From NCBI GenBank assembly GCA_040769385.1, contig JAXGLD010000001.1, positions 248,001-312,000 on the forward strand: 64,000 bases of DNA, given 5' to 3'. The notes beneath the pieces were generated by a model, which saw only the letters and a list, made by a program, of their open reading frames with translations, was not told where the DNA came from and did no database searches. The position numbers and the translations under genes were made by a program. Positions 27,421 through 36,002 of this stretch are shown in pieces (the first letter of the stretch is position 1; each line of letters opens with the position of its first letter). The DNA comes from PHAA01 sp022706565. GTDB lineage: Bacteria; Bacillota; Syntrophomonadia; Syntrophomonadales; Syntrophomonadaceae.

Positions 27421-28203
27421 CTAGGCATAGCTGTGCAAACCAGGCAGCAATATACTAACCCCGTAGAGCGTAAATAGAACCACTAAGAAACCGATCACCA
27501 CCAGCCATGCGCTGCGCCGCCCCCTCCATCCCCTGGTCCGGCGGGCATGCAGATAAGCCGCATACACCACCCAGGTGACTAGTGACCAGGTTTCCTTGGG
27601 ATCCCAGCTCCACCAGTTGCCCCATACTTCCTCGGCCCACACCGCCCCGGTAATTATGACCAGGGTGAGCAGGGCGAAACCCCACACCACCATCCGGTAT
27701 ATCTGGCGGTCGATTTCCTTAAGTGACGCGTCTTCCCGGCTGGTTCGGATAAGGTAGATAATCCCCAGACAGAAAGCGATGGCAAAAGCAGAGTAAGCCA
27801 GGATGGCAGTGGCTACGTGAGCACTCAGCCACCGGCTCTGTAAAGCCGGCATCAAGGGGCGCAGGTCGGATGGCAGGGAAGCCAGCATGGCGAAAAGCAT
27901 GGTGAGCAGCAAGGACACTGCCAGGTCGAACTCCGGGGCTTGCAAAACACGACGTATAAGAAAGTAACCCAGCAAAATGATTAACACCATGAATACCGAA
28001 AACTCATACATATTAGCCAGAGGCAGACGTCCGGCTTCGGCAGTCCGCCAGGCTAGTATCACCAACAGTAAGGCGGCCGCCAGGTACATGGGCAGCGGCG
28101 CAGCGGAATCCAGCCAGATAATCGGTGACCACAAACGGGCCAAATTAATCAGTACCGCCAGGACCAGCAGTATGAAGGTTGCCATCAATAACTGCTCTGC
28201 CAT
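27421..28203 (-). CDS. resC: cytochrome c biogenesis protein ResC/CcsB-type
   Basis: 260-residue polytopic membrane protein with about eight helices. The Trp-rich heme-handling motif WGNWWSWDPKETWS is intact in the C-terminal half, defining the CcmC/CcsA superfamily. With ResB it forms system II, carrying heme across the membrane and attaching it to CxxCH motifs. Last gene of nrfH-nrfA-resB-resC, three bases after resB. Confidence 0.93.
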   Translation of the reverse strand: MAEQLLMATFILLVLAVLINLARLWSPIIWLDSAAPLPMYLAAALLLVILAWRTAEAGRLPLANMYEFSVFMVLIILLGYFLIRRVLQAPEFDLAVSLLLTMLFAMLASLPSDLRPLMPALQSRWLSAHVATAILAYSAFAIAFCLGIIYLIRTSREDASLKEIDRQIYRMVVWGFALLTLVIITGAVWAEEVWGNWWSWDPKETWSLVTWVVYAAYLHARRTRGWRGRRSAWLVVIGFLVVLFTLYGVSILLPGLHSYA

Positions 28204-28206
28204 AGA

Positions 28207-29235
28207 CTAATCTCCTTCCCGCATAAAGAACAGATGCCAGTAACGGCCCAGCAAGCCAAGCAGAAGCAGGACAAAACCAGCAAAGACCAGGTTTACCCCG
28301 GGATCATATTTGATCTGCAAGCCGGAATAGTAAGAAAAATCCTCAAACGTGAAGCTGGATTGGCCCATCTGTACCTCCTCACCGGGAGCCAACAAGGCCA
28401 TATCCACTACCCGGCCTGATTGCAGCAGGCTCAATCCCAAGTAAGGGTGGTTGGGCTGGCTAGTGCGGCTGAAGGCCCCGTGCTCGTCTTCGGCGTAGTC
28501 CGGCAGGAATACGACCCGGATAGCATGGTTTTCACCCGATCCCAGCGGGAAAACGTCATAATCTTTGACATCCAACACCTGTGTGGAGTCATTCGTGGTT
28601 AGCCTGATTTTAAGCATCCATCCCCAGTTACTCTGGTAGATCTTTAGATTACCAGCCCGCAGCGGGTTGTTGACGTTGATCGTCTGGTAATAGTTCCTTT
28701 GCTCATATCCGGTCAGGCCGATGTCGCTGGTGTACTGCCGGGGTTGCAGATCAGGATAATAGTCGATGGCAAAGGAATTCAGGGTAAGCTGTCCTGACCC
28801 CAATCCATAATCAGCCAATGCGACGGTCTGCTGTTCGGCCAAGTCCACCATGGCGCTGCGGGAGTATCCCAGGGACCACACCGCTCCGGCCAGGATGACC
28901 ACGATGGCCAAGTGAAAGACAAGAGATCCAACCGTGATCAGGGACCGGGCATGGCGTAAGCGCTGCAAGGAACATACCATGATTGCGGCGCCCAGGATAA
29001 GCATAAGCGCATAAAACCACCAGATATGGTACAGGTCATTTAGTGAAAGGAAATTAATTACTGTTCCAATCCCATCGCCATAGGTGCGCAGATAAAAGGC
29101 CGGTGGCTGGCCTTGGGGGATAATCGTACCCAAGGCGCTTACAGCACCGACCAATATCAACAGGTAAACAGCAAATTTCATCGAGGACAACCAAGAGACC
29201 AGATTTCTATATCCCACCTTCTGTTTATCCGGCAC
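28207..29235 (-). CDS. resB: cytochrome c biogenesis protein ResB
   Basis: 342 residues; membrane helices near 15-35, 70-90, 100-120 and 313-335, with a large extracytoplasmic domain (about 125-310). Conserved N-terminal LSSMKFAVYLLILVGAVSALGTIIPQ. Works with ResC in system II heme attachment. Located 39 bases after nrfA, whose five hemes and the four of NrfH need this machinery. Confidence 0.93.
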   Translation of the reverse strand: MPDKQKVGYRNLVSWLSSMKFAVYLLILVGAVSALGTIIPQGQPPAFYLRTYGDGIGTVINFLSLNDLYHIWWFYALMLILGAAIMVCSLQRLRHARSLITVGSLVFHLAIVVILAGAVWSLGYSRSAMVDLAEQQTVALADYGLGSGQLTLNSFAIDYYPDLQPRQYTSDIGLTGYEQRNYYQTINVNNPLRAGNLKIYQSNWGWMLKIRLTTNDSTQVLDVKDYDVFPLGSGENHAIRVVFLPDYAEDEHGAFSRTSQPNHPYLGLSLLQSGRVVDMALLAPGEEVQMGQSSFTFEDFSYYSGLQIKYDPGVNLVFAGFVLLLLGLLGRYWHLFFMREGD

Positions 29236-29274
29236 GAATCGAACCCCTCAACGTTATTTAAGTCTTGTATACGC

Positions 29275-30525
29275 TTAACTTGCACCCCGTGCAGCCTTAG
29301 CCACATTGACTGCTTTGTGGGCGCGATCAATCGCTATGCTGAGATTGTTCAGGGTTTCAGTTGGATTATGGAATCCATAACCGTTGGTAACCATAACATA
29401 ATCCAAATACCACTGGGCTTGGCGGTGCAAGGTCATGGCTTCCTGCAATTTAGCCTGATCCACGTTTGCCGTTTCACGACTGATCTTTAGCTCATTGATA
29501 GCTTCCACTACCGCATTGCCGGCCAGTTCCTGGGTTTGTTTCACCTGAGTTTGAATCGCACCAACTCTCTGGGTCAACCATTCGGCCCCATTACGGTGGC
29601 AAGTAGTACAGCTCTGCTCAACATTTTTTAACGGACTCTGCCATACATGCGAACTGATCTTGCTGGTACCGGTGCTGACATAAGGCATATGGCAATCCGC
29701 ACAGGCCACCCCGGCTGATTCGTGGGTGCTGCCCATAAAGGTCTCGTATTCGGCATGACGCGCCTTGATCAAACCAGATCCGGCTTCCGGGTGGGTAAAT
29801 TCGGTAAACTGCTCGTCTTCAAAGTATTGATAGATTTCATCGGCCTTAACCCCATTATCCCAAGGGAAAGTTACCTCCTTGGTACCCGGTGCAAAATAAT
29901 AGGTCACATGGCACTGAGCGCATACCAGACTGCGCATCTCCTGCTTGGTCAGCTGGTTAACATCACGCCCCTGTCGCTGCAGGGCTTGTATCAGAGCCGG
30001 GCGGCTCAGGCGCAGGTCCAGGGTCTGGGGATCATGGCAATCGGCACAGCCGATCGGTTCGGTCACCTCACTCTTGATCTGGTCGAAAGACATCAGATAG
30101 TACTGAGCCCCGTACTTCTCCATCAGCTCAGGTACTTGGGTCGATTTGCAGGTGAAACAGGAGGACCCTGATTTCTTCCGGGCCGGATCTATGGCATTAA
30201 TATCCTCGATGGTATAAGTATGACCGCGGGGTTCGTTATACTCGGCAAAGAATCCAGTCCCATTATATATGGGCTTCATATATGGCTTAGTATCAAAATG
30301 AGACGGGTTTTCCGAATTGTTTTTGTTCTGCAGGTAACTCGCCCACTGGGAGGGATAAAATCCTGCCCATGTCTCGGAAATGGTAGTGTTACCGGTCACT
30401 GCCACCTTGGGTTTTTCCAGAACGATATTATTATGACGGTTGAAAAAATAAATAACCGCAACCAAAACCAACAATAACACGGGCACTGTGACCATGGCCA
30501 ACTTCTTTATCTTGTCCGGCTGCAC
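29275..30525 (-). CDS. nrfA: ammonia-forming cytochrome c nitrite reductase
   Basis: 416-residue pentaheme NrfA: reduces nitrite to ammonium with six electrons outside the cell membrane. Heme sites in order are CFTCK (the Lys-ligated active-site heme), CADCH, CAQCH, CADCH and CTTCH. A signal anchor covers about 8-29. Distal ligand His and other heme ligands lie in HAEYETFMGSTHE and ISSHVWQ. Shorter than E. coli NrfA (478) but in the range seen in Firmicutes. Second gene after nrfH, 17 bases away. Confidence 0.96.
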   Translation of the reverse strand: MQPDKIKKLAMVTVPVLLLVLVAVIYFFNRHNNIVLEKPKVAVTGNTTISETWAGFYPSQWASYLQNKNNSENPSHFDTKPYMKPIYNGTGFFAEYNEPRGHTYTIEDINAIDPARKKSGSSCFTCKSTQVPELMEKYGAQYYLMSFDQIKSEVTEPIGCADCHDPQTLDLRLSRPALIQALQRQGRDVNQLTKQEMRSLVCAQCHVTYYFAPGTKEVTFPWDNGVKADEIYQYFEDEQFTEFTHPEAGSGLIKARHAEYETFMGSTHESAGVACADCHMPYVSTGTSKISSHVWQSPLKNVEQSCTTCHRNGAEWLTQRVGAIQTQVKQTQELAGNAVVEAINELKISRETANVDQAKLQEAMTLHRQAQWYLDYVMVTNGYGFHNPTETLNNLSIAIDRAHKAVNVAKAARGAS

Positions 30526-30542
30526 ATCATCACCCTCCTCAG

Positions 30543-30971
30543 CTATTTAATGTGGACTATATTCCTATGACAATCGAAGCAATACCTGCCACCATCTTCG
30601 CGGGTATCGCCGATATGTCCTAAGACATCAGCATGACAGCGCAGGCAGTTGTCCTGCAGCACATTTTTAGACAAACTGGTGGCCCTTATTTCAACTGGAG
30701 TAGTGTTGGTGACAACCCGGTAAACATCGCGGGTTCCGGTATAGGCAGCGAATGCACTTCCGGTTACCAATCCATGTGGATCGTGGCAGTCACCGCAATT
30801 GGCCTCCCGGGCATGCACTGAGTTGTGATATGAACTTACCTGAAAATCCATGGCATGGCATCGGCCGCAAAACCCTGCCTCCGCCAATCCCAAGGCTGGA
30901 ATCTTGATGGCCAGCATCATCACAAAACCGAGTCCGGCTAATAGAGCACCCCATTTCAGTAATTTCTTCAT
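30543..30971 (-). CDS. nrfH: NrfH, tetraheme quinol dehydrogenase
   Basis: 142-residue NapC/NirT-type cytochrome with one N-terminal membrane helix (about 5-28) and four heme sites, CGRCH, CGDCH, CLRCH and CFDCH. It takes electrons from menaquinol and passes them to NrfA. First gene of the operon. Confidence 0.95.
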   Translation of the reverse strand: MKKLLKWGALLAGLGFVMMLAIKIPALGLAEAGFCGRCHAMDFQVSSYHNSVHAREANCGDCHDPHGLVTGSAFAAYTGTRDVYRVVTNTTPVEIRATSLSKNVLQDNCLRCHADVLGHIGDTREDGGRYCFDCHRNIVHIK

Positions 30972-31067
30972 AGAGACAGCATCATCTCCCTTCGTACGAC
31001 AAGAGTGGATGACCCGACTTGAAACCCCTCGAAAACCAAAATACTCTAACCCAAACTAGTTTGTATC

Positions 31068-31096
31068 AGTATAACATAGGATATTTTACCAGGTAA
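31068..31096 (-). promoter_or_regulatory. probable promoter of nrfHA-resBC
   Basis: Minus strand: TTACCT (31091-31096), 17-base spacer, TATACT (31068-31073). The -35 is half of an inverted repeat TTACC-A-GGTAA (31086-31096), which could be a regulator site. Confidence 0.5.
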
Positions 31097-31211
31097 GGCC
31101 TTATCGCGGGACCTGGATTTATACCGTTGGTCGGGTTCGTATACTTAAGGCCTGGAAGTCTGGTACAATGGACCCAAAAAGTGCTAAAAGTGCGAAAAGG
31201 GGGATGGATAC

Positions 31212-31847
31212 ATGCTGGTTGTCGGTATCGCCGGCGGTTCGGGAGCCGGGAAGACCACGGTAGCCCGCTCTATAGCTGAAAAGCTGGGAAAAGAGAATGT
31301 GGCTTATATATCCCAGGACTGGTACTACCTGGATCGGTCGCACCTGCCCCTGGAAGAACGTAAGCAGATGAACATGGACCACCCCAATGCTTTTGACAGC
31401 GAGTTGCTGATATCCCATCTTACCCAGATGCGTCAGGGGGCCACCATAGATGTCCCGACTTATGAATACGGACAGTATACCCGGGGCAGCGCGACTTTCC
31501 CGCTGGCTCCCCAATCGGTGGTTCTGTTGGAGGGTATCCTGGTGCTGGCGATACCGGAGGTGCGAGAGGCTTTGGATTTCAAGGTCTTCGTGGACGCTGA
31601 TGCCGATATTCGCCTAATCCGCCGCATGAATAGGGACATCCATGAACGCGGCATCAGTTACGATGACACCATCAACCGCTATCTTTCTACGGTCCGGCCC
31701 GCCCATGAAGCCTTCGTGGAACCTTCCAAACGCTACGCCGACCTCATCATACCTCGGGGCGGGGATAATGAAATCGCTACCAACCTGCTGGCCGATCTGG
31801 TCGAACACTATGCCGTTCACAAACCGCAGAACAATAAACACACTTAG
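31212..31847 (+). CDS. udk: uridine kinase
   Basis: 211 residues; phosphorylates uridine and cytidine to UMP and CMP in pyrimidine salvage. P-loop GGSGAGKT at 8-15; also NMDHPNAFDSELL, DVPTYEYGQYTR and RRMNRDIHERG, all typical. ATG follows AAGGGGGATG. Monocistronic; convergent with the Fe-S protein. Confidence 0.96.
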   Translation: MLVVGIAGGSGAGKTTVARSIAEKLGKENVAYISQDWYYLDRSHLPLEERKQMNMDHPNAFDSELLISHLTQMRQGATIDVPTYEYGQYTRGSATFPLAPQSVVLLEGILVLAIPEVREALDFKVFVDADADIRLIRRMNRDIHERGISYDDTINRYLSTVRPAHEAFVEPSKRYADLIIPRGGDNEIATNLLADLVEHYAVHKPQNNKHT

Positions 31848-31876
31848 AGAAATGCTCGCTTAGGCTATTCCCATCA

Positions 31877-32986
31877 CTAACGTTTCTCTTTTTCGGCCAG
31901 TATCAGATTGTTCCTCTCCCGAGCTGTTTTGGGGGGTATATGTAGTCTGGTGCGGCGCTCCATGGTAATGGCCCCGGACGGGCACGAGGAAGCACATACC
32001 CCGCAGCCCAGGCACAGATTCTGGTTGAACGCCGGAAATTCATTCCCATCATCATCCCCCATCACCATAACCTTGATCGGGCAGCGGTCAGCACATATTC
32101 CGCAGTTGGTGCATACATCCAGCTCAAGAGCGGGGATGAAATTGCTGGGATGGGTGGGGTACTTGCCATATTCCGTGATGGTGGTCATAACCACACAGCA
32201 ACAGCTGCAGCAATGGCATAAATAAGCAGGTTGGTTCATAACATTGTCGCAATTATGGACCAGTCCCAGCTCCTCAGCTCTATCCAGCACCTCCAGCAAC
32301 TCCTCTACCGTGGCGGCTCTCCCCAGGCCCCTGCGGATGATCCACTCTGCCGCCGGGTACAAGGTCGTACATACATCCAGCGGAGCGTCACAGGCTTTAC
32401 CCATGTGGCTGGCCTTATGACGGCAAGCACAAAGAGAAATGGCTCCTCCTCCTGCTTGGCGAATCAGCTCACTGGCTCTCTCATAGGGTAAAACCTCAGT
32501 TTCCACAGCTGCTGGTATGAAGCGCTCATAGACCAGGGTTCGCTCCATCCGGGTTTCGACCCCAGCCATCATCTCGCGGGCCTCCCGATCGTCAAAATAG
32601 GTGGTAAAAAGTTGGGCCAGGGCCCGTATATCGGTTTCCTCGCGAGTGCGCATAAACGTGTATTCAAAGAAGCCAATCATTATGGGTGCCAGGCTATAAT
32701 AAACCGTATCCCGGCGAGGCAGGTCGATGACCAATCCTTTCTGAGCCATGTTTTCCAAGATGGGCAGCAACTCGTCTCCACTCATGCCGGTCATTGCGGC
32801 GATCTTGTCAATCCGGATAGGCACTGCGGGAAAATGGCTGCCTACCAGTGCCTCGCTTTCGGTATAAAGCCGGCGCAACAATGCCATCATGGCTTCGTTG
32901 ATTTTGATCCCCACCGGCTCCCGGTTGAGCCTTTCGGCCAAGGCATGGTAGACTAAATCATTCTTGCTGTGACTTAAGTGCCCCAT
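31877..32986 (-). CDS. multi-cluster 4Fe-4S protein with N-terminal winged-helix-like domain
   Basis: 369 residues. Residues about 25-105 look like a winged helix (PIRIDKIAAMTGMSGDELLPILENMAQKG). A central Cys-rich block SLCACRHKASHMGKACDAPLDVC and AYLCHCCSCCCVVM precedes two ferredoxin clusters near the C-terminus, CTNCGICADRCP and CLGCGVCASSCP. Proteins of this layout are common in syntrophs and sulfate reducers but not characterised; electron transfer or redox sensing is inferred. Single gene. Confidence 0.8.
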   Translation of the reverse strand: MGHLSHSKNDLVYHALAERLNREPVGIKINEAMMALLRRLYTESEALVGSHFPAVPIRIDKIAAMTGMSGDELLPILENMAQKGLVIDLPRRDTVYYSLAPIMIGFFEYTFMRTREETDIRALAQLFTTYFDDREAREMMAGVETRMERTLVYERFIPAAVETEVLPYERASELIRQAGGGAISLCACRHKASHMGKACDAPLDVCTTLYPAAEWIIRRGLGRAATVEELLEVLDRAEELGLVHNCDNVMNQPAYLCHCCSCCCVVMTTITEYGKYPTHPSNFIPALELDVCTNCGICADRCPIKVMVMGDDDGNEFPAFNQNLCLGCGVCASSCPSGAITMERRTRLHIPPKTARERNNLILAEKEKR

Positions 32987-33206
32987 TCATTTCCCTCCCA
33001 TATTTTCGGGTTGATAAATCGCTCACTTTTAGCTGCCCAATACCATTTTGGCTCGAGGTCTTAAACAGGTCCATTTATTCCAGCTTACCGCGCTGAATGC
33101 CCAACCACCCTTAATCAGAAGGCTTTCACCCAACAAATGCTTATGATTATAGAAGTTTATAAATATACTCCTCCGGCCTTGTCTATTTCAGGGCATATGC
33201 TGCCCT

Positions 33207-33392
33207 TCATTCGGTCCAGTTCTTACAGCGGCCGTCCGGTTTGGAGTTCGGACAAACAGCCCACCAGCGACATGTATCGCACCTGTCACTTCTGTTGGCT
33301 GTTTCATACAGACGGTACTTGCAGTCACGATGTCCTTTGGCTAAAGGACAGGTTTTGCATTCGCCCTTATTCTGAGTGCAGTAATCCTTCAT
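33207..33392 (-). CDS. Cys-rich 61-residue protein
   Basis: Nine cysteines in two clusters: C5-x6-C-x2-C with a later C in HRDCKYR, and CDTCRWWAVC with a final C in GRCKNW. The spacing suggests metal binding. ATG has AGGTGA upstream. No family named. Confidence 0.6.
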   Translation of the reverse strand: MKDYCTQNKGECKTCPLAKGHRDCKYRLYETANRSDRCDTCRWWAVCPNSKPDGRCKNWTE

Positions 33393-33512
33393 TGATGCTC
33401 ACCTCAGATCGCTAACCAACCGGTTGGGTACATTATAGCAAATGCTCTTTTCCGCAGCTTCTTTGCCAATCGCCGCAATTGCTCTTGTGGTTGGGGGGTG
33501 GGCACAAAAAAT

Positions 33513-33530
33513 CCCCGGACAAATCCGGGG
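33513..33530 (-). terminator. terminator of the PAS protein gene
   Basis: Stem CCCCGGA/TCCGGGG, loop CAAA, followed on the minus strand by ATTTTTTGTG; it lies 12 bases after the stop. Confidence 0.88.
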
Positions 33531-33541
33531 GACCATTACTC

Positions 33542-34006
33542 TTATATCGGTTTACTGGCGCTGATATCCTGCCCTGACAGTATCATATACTGCACGCCAT
33601 CCACATTAAAGATGCTGGTCGTCGCCAGGGTAACCACATAACCACCCATCTTCTTACGAAAGCGGCATTCAACCTCGCGGGCGTATCCTCGCTTGCTGAA
33701 TTCATTCAGAACAATTTCCCTCTCCTCGATGTCCACCCATAAGTTAAGGTCCCAAGCGCTCTTGCCGATCACCTCATCCCATTTGTAGCCCAGCATGTTC
33801 AGGCAGGTGTTGTTCATATAGACCATTACGCTGTCCTTGAAGCGGGAGATGCCCAAAGCGGTTTCATTATCTATCAATGCCCTGGCAAATTCTTCGTTGA
33901 TAGCCCTCAGATCGATGTTTTCCTGTTCCAACCGGGCAATTCTCTTCTGCAGCCTGAAAACCTCGGCCTCCAATTTCTTGGTGCAGTCGTCAGCCACACG
34001 CTTCAC
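33542..34006 (-). CDS. single PAS-domain protein
   Basis: 154 residues: a coiled coil (about 8-45) then one PAS domain (about 45-150: ALGISRFKDSVMVYMNNTCLNMLGY, IGKSAWDLNLW, FRKKMGGYVVTLATTSIF). No output domain, so it should act by binding a partner. Start codon lacks a strong ribosome site. Single gene. Confidence 0.8.
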   Translation of the reverse strand: MKRVADDCTKKLEAEVFRLQKRIARLEQENIDLRAINEEFARALIDNETALGISRFKDSVMVYMNNTCLNMLGYKWDEVIGKSAWDLNLWVDIEEREIVLNEFSKRGYAREVECRFRKKMGGYVVTLATTSIFNVDGVQYMILSGQDISASKPI

Positions 34007-34144
34007 CTCTGCTTTCCAAAGCTTATCTTATCATACCTTACCATCTTATTACCAATCATTGTTTTTTTTGGAGATTATCAGCCAGAGCTAATTAAAATCA
34101 TGATTTATACAGCTGCAGGCCAGGCATTTGTGGGACGCAAAAAG

Positions 34145-34159
34145 CTGTAATCATTACAG
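34145..34159. promoter_or_regulatory. 15-bp palindrome
   Basis: CTGTAAT-C-ATTACAG, a perfect seven-base inverted repeat about 140 bases upstream of the PAS gene and 30 bases from the terminator of the gene at 34260. Possible operator; no promoter nearby is clear. Confidence 0.4.
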
Positions 34160-34187
34160 TTTGTGCAAAGGTATAGTAAAAAAAACC

Positions 34188-34211
34188 CTTATCAAGAATG
34201 GCCTTGATAAG
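34188..34211 (-). terminator. strong terminator of the HTH/substrate-binding regulator
   Basis: Nine-base stem CTTATCAAG/CTTGATAAG with a six-base loop; followed on the minus strand by GGTTTTTTTT. Confidence 0.92.
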
Positions 34212-34259
34212 AGTCTTTTCCTCTTTGTCCAATAATAATACTGCTTGTCCGATACACGA

Positions 34260-35198
34260 CTACAATTCTCCCATGACCTCGCCCATCCTGGACGTATCAT
34301 AGCCGCCCATCCCATTCACTTCGTCCCGGAAGTCAGCCGACTGTAAAACTGACAGTACAGTTTGGAAATTGGATTTGGCCAGGTCGTTCTTATAAAAGAC
34401 GAGATCGTATCTCTCTTTGGTAAGCGGGATGAACTCCACCTCACTCACCTGTGATGAAGCCTTTTCGGTACCCAGCCCGACATCGGCCAGACCCCGTGCC
34501 ACTGCGCTGGCTACTGCCACGTGGCTCATCTCCTCATTCTCATAACCCCTGATATCACGGGCGTCGATATCCAGGTTGCGCAGATGCTCATCCAACATAA
34601 CCCTGGTCCCAGAGCCTTTATCACGGTTAATCAACCGAACCTCGGGTTTGAGCAGATCCGTCCAATCCTGAATGGCCAAAGGATTGCCCGGCGCTACATA
34701 AAAGCCCAGCGTCCGATAAACAAGGTTGATGATTACCACCCGTTGACCTGGCAGCAGTCTCCGCACATAGGGTATGTTATATTCTCCCGTTTCGCCGTCC
34801 CACAGGTGGGTGGCGGTAATATTGGCTGTTCCCTTGTAAAGCGCCAGCAGACCATCGATGCTACCGACATAAGAACGCAGCGATCTAAGCATGGGATTCC
34901 TTTTCTCCAAATAACGGGTCAACAGATCCAAGATAATATCTTGCCCACAAATAATCAGTCCTTGATTTTCTATAATTATCTTTTCCAGTGACTGCTGGAT
35001 ATTGGCCGAGTTGCTCATCTTGGCAGGAGTCTCACCGGCATGCATGTATACCTGCAGATCTGCCTGGCTGATACGTATCTTTTTGCCGACCCGATATGAA
35101 GGGATCTCACCTCGTCTGATGAGTTCATATACTGTGCCCTTGGAAACCTTCAATATCTTGCCCAGCTCTTCCGGTGAATATGATAAAGGATCACTCAT
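34260..35198 (-). CDS. one-component regulator: excisionase-type HTH plus substrate-binding domain
   Basis: 312 residues. N-terminal MerR/excisionase-like HTH (SPEELGKILKVSKGTVYELIRRGEIPSYRVGKKIRI, 8-43), then a periplasmic-binding-protein-like domain (about 80-300: SIDGLLALYKGTANITATHLWD, RDKGSGTRVMLDEHL, ADVGLGTEKA). This layout is known from regulators of molybdate/tungstate uptake, so an oxyanion ligand is plausible. Two near-identical 24-bp sites lie upstream (35278 and 35330) and may be its operators. Confidence 0.88.
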   Translation of the reverse strand: MSDPLSYSPEELGKILKVSKGTVYELIRRGEIPSYRVGKKIRISQADLQVYMHAGETPAKMSNSANIQQSLEKIIIENQGLIICGQDIILDLLTRYLEKRNPMLRSLRSYVGSIDGLLALYKGTANITATHLWDGETGEYNIPYVRRLLPGQRVVIINLVYRTLGFYVAPGNPLAIQDWTDLLKPEVRLINRDKGSGTRVMLDEHLRNLDIDARDIRGYENEEMSHVAVASAVARGLADVGLGTEKASSQVSEVEFIPLTKERYDLVFYKNDLAKSNFQTVLSVLQSADFRDEVNGMGGYDTSRMGEVMGEL

Positions 35199-35277
35199 TT
35201 TATCACCTCTAATAAATAAGAAAATTCTTTTAATAATTACTTGTCATTTATTATAACAGTTTGTAAAATCATATTAT

Positions 35278-35301
35278 GTACCATTTAGTTACGTTTGGTA
35301 C
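35278..35301. promoter_or_regulatory. operator-like repeat, copy 1
   Basis: 24 bp beginning GTACCATTTAGT and ending GTTTGGTAC; the outer six bases GTACCA/TGGTAC are inverted repeats. It shares ACCATTTAGT and TTTGGT with copy 2, 52 bases away. Confidence 0.6.
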
Positions 35302-35329
35302 AAATTGATTTTGGGTTTCGATTGTTTTT

Positions 35330-35353
35330 ATACCATTTAGTCCTTTTTGGTTC
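35330..35353. promoter_or_regulatory. operator-like repeat, copy 2
   Basis: 24 bp beginning ATACCATTTAGT and ending TTTTGGTTC; same layout as copy 1 with a less perfect right arm. Lies 41 bases before the start of the small rightward gene at 35394. Confidence 0.6.
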
Positions 35354-35393
35354 AGCGCCGGATATCAACACTTCACCCTGGAGGGTTGAGCAG

Positions 35394-35585
35394 ATGAAAC
35401 AATACTGGCAATTCGATTTTTACCGGGATGGTTATAAGCGGACCCGCTTTTTCTATGGGACCGAGGCAGCTTTGCAGCGACGCACCAAGAAATATGAATG
35501 TGACCGTAAAGAAGTAAAAAATATTAGCAAGACCCGGGCTGACTATCTTAAAACCGAAAAGAAGGCTCATTTCATCGCTCTGTAG
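35394..35585 (+). CDS. small basic protein, function unknown
   Basis: 63 residues, rich in Lys, Arg, Tyr and Phe (FDFYRDGYKRTRFFYG at the N-terminus, KTRADYLKTEKKAHF at the end). ATG 35394 is chosen because GGAGGG lies nine bases upstream; the frame is open further upstream. Divergent from the HTH regulator and downstream of the paired operator-like sites, so it may be its target. Confidence 0.5.
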   Translation: MKQYWQFDFYRDGYKRTRFFYGTEAALQRRTKKYECDRKEVKNISKTRADYLKTEKKAHFIAL

Positions 35586-35691
35586 CTTGGGCAGAGGAGC
35601 TCATTTACTTGTCCCCTTGGTTTAATAAGAAAAAATCCCGGGACAACGATTTGGCGAAGATAGTATAACCCGGCAAGAATAGATAGCGTAA

Positions 35692-35713
35692 AACCGCGCA
35701 AATGTGCGCGGTT
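35692..35713 (-). terminator. terminator after tRNA-Thr
   Basis: Nine-base stem AACCGCGCA/TGCGCGGTT with loop AATG, 13 bases beyond the tRNA 3' end; the minus strand continues TTAC after the GGTT. Confidence 0.75.
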
Positions 35714-35726
35714 AATTGTTTTCTGA

Positions 35727-35801
35727 TGGAGCCGATGGGCGGATTTGAACCGCCGACCTGCTGATTACGAATCAGCTGCTCTGCCACTGAGCCACATCGG
35801 C
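35727..35801 (-). tRNA. tRNA-Thr, anticodon CGU
   Basis: 75 bases on the minus strand. Acceptor stem GCCGATG/CATCGGC, D arm GCTCAGTGGCAGAGC, anticodon stem GCTGA/TCAGC with loop TTCGTAA (anticodon CGT in DNA), T arm GGCGG-TTCAAAT-CCGCC, discriminator T and encoded CCA. Reads ACG codons. Confidence 0.97.
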
Positions 35802-36002
35802 ATTGTAGAATTTGGTCTTTCGCAAAGAATATAGACCAAACTTTTTGCATCAATCATTATATAAGAGAATCCGGTCCCTGGCAAGAACGAGCCACCGTAC
35901 TTGCTTTAAGACCCCTCACTAGCGACAACCGAATTATTCATCAATCTCGTGTTCACTGCTAAAATTGAGCTGCCCTGATTTGGCCGCTCAATCACGACCG
36001 CT

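Noticed and set aside
29113..29490. Plus-strand frame overlapping nrfA and resB
   Set aside because: Antisense shadow of two well-supported genes with no start signals.
35605..35853. 82-residue open frame on the minus strand
   Set aside because: It is the translation of tRNA-Thr and its flanks (the SVAEQLIRNQQVGGSNPP type of peptide is a common tRNA artefact).
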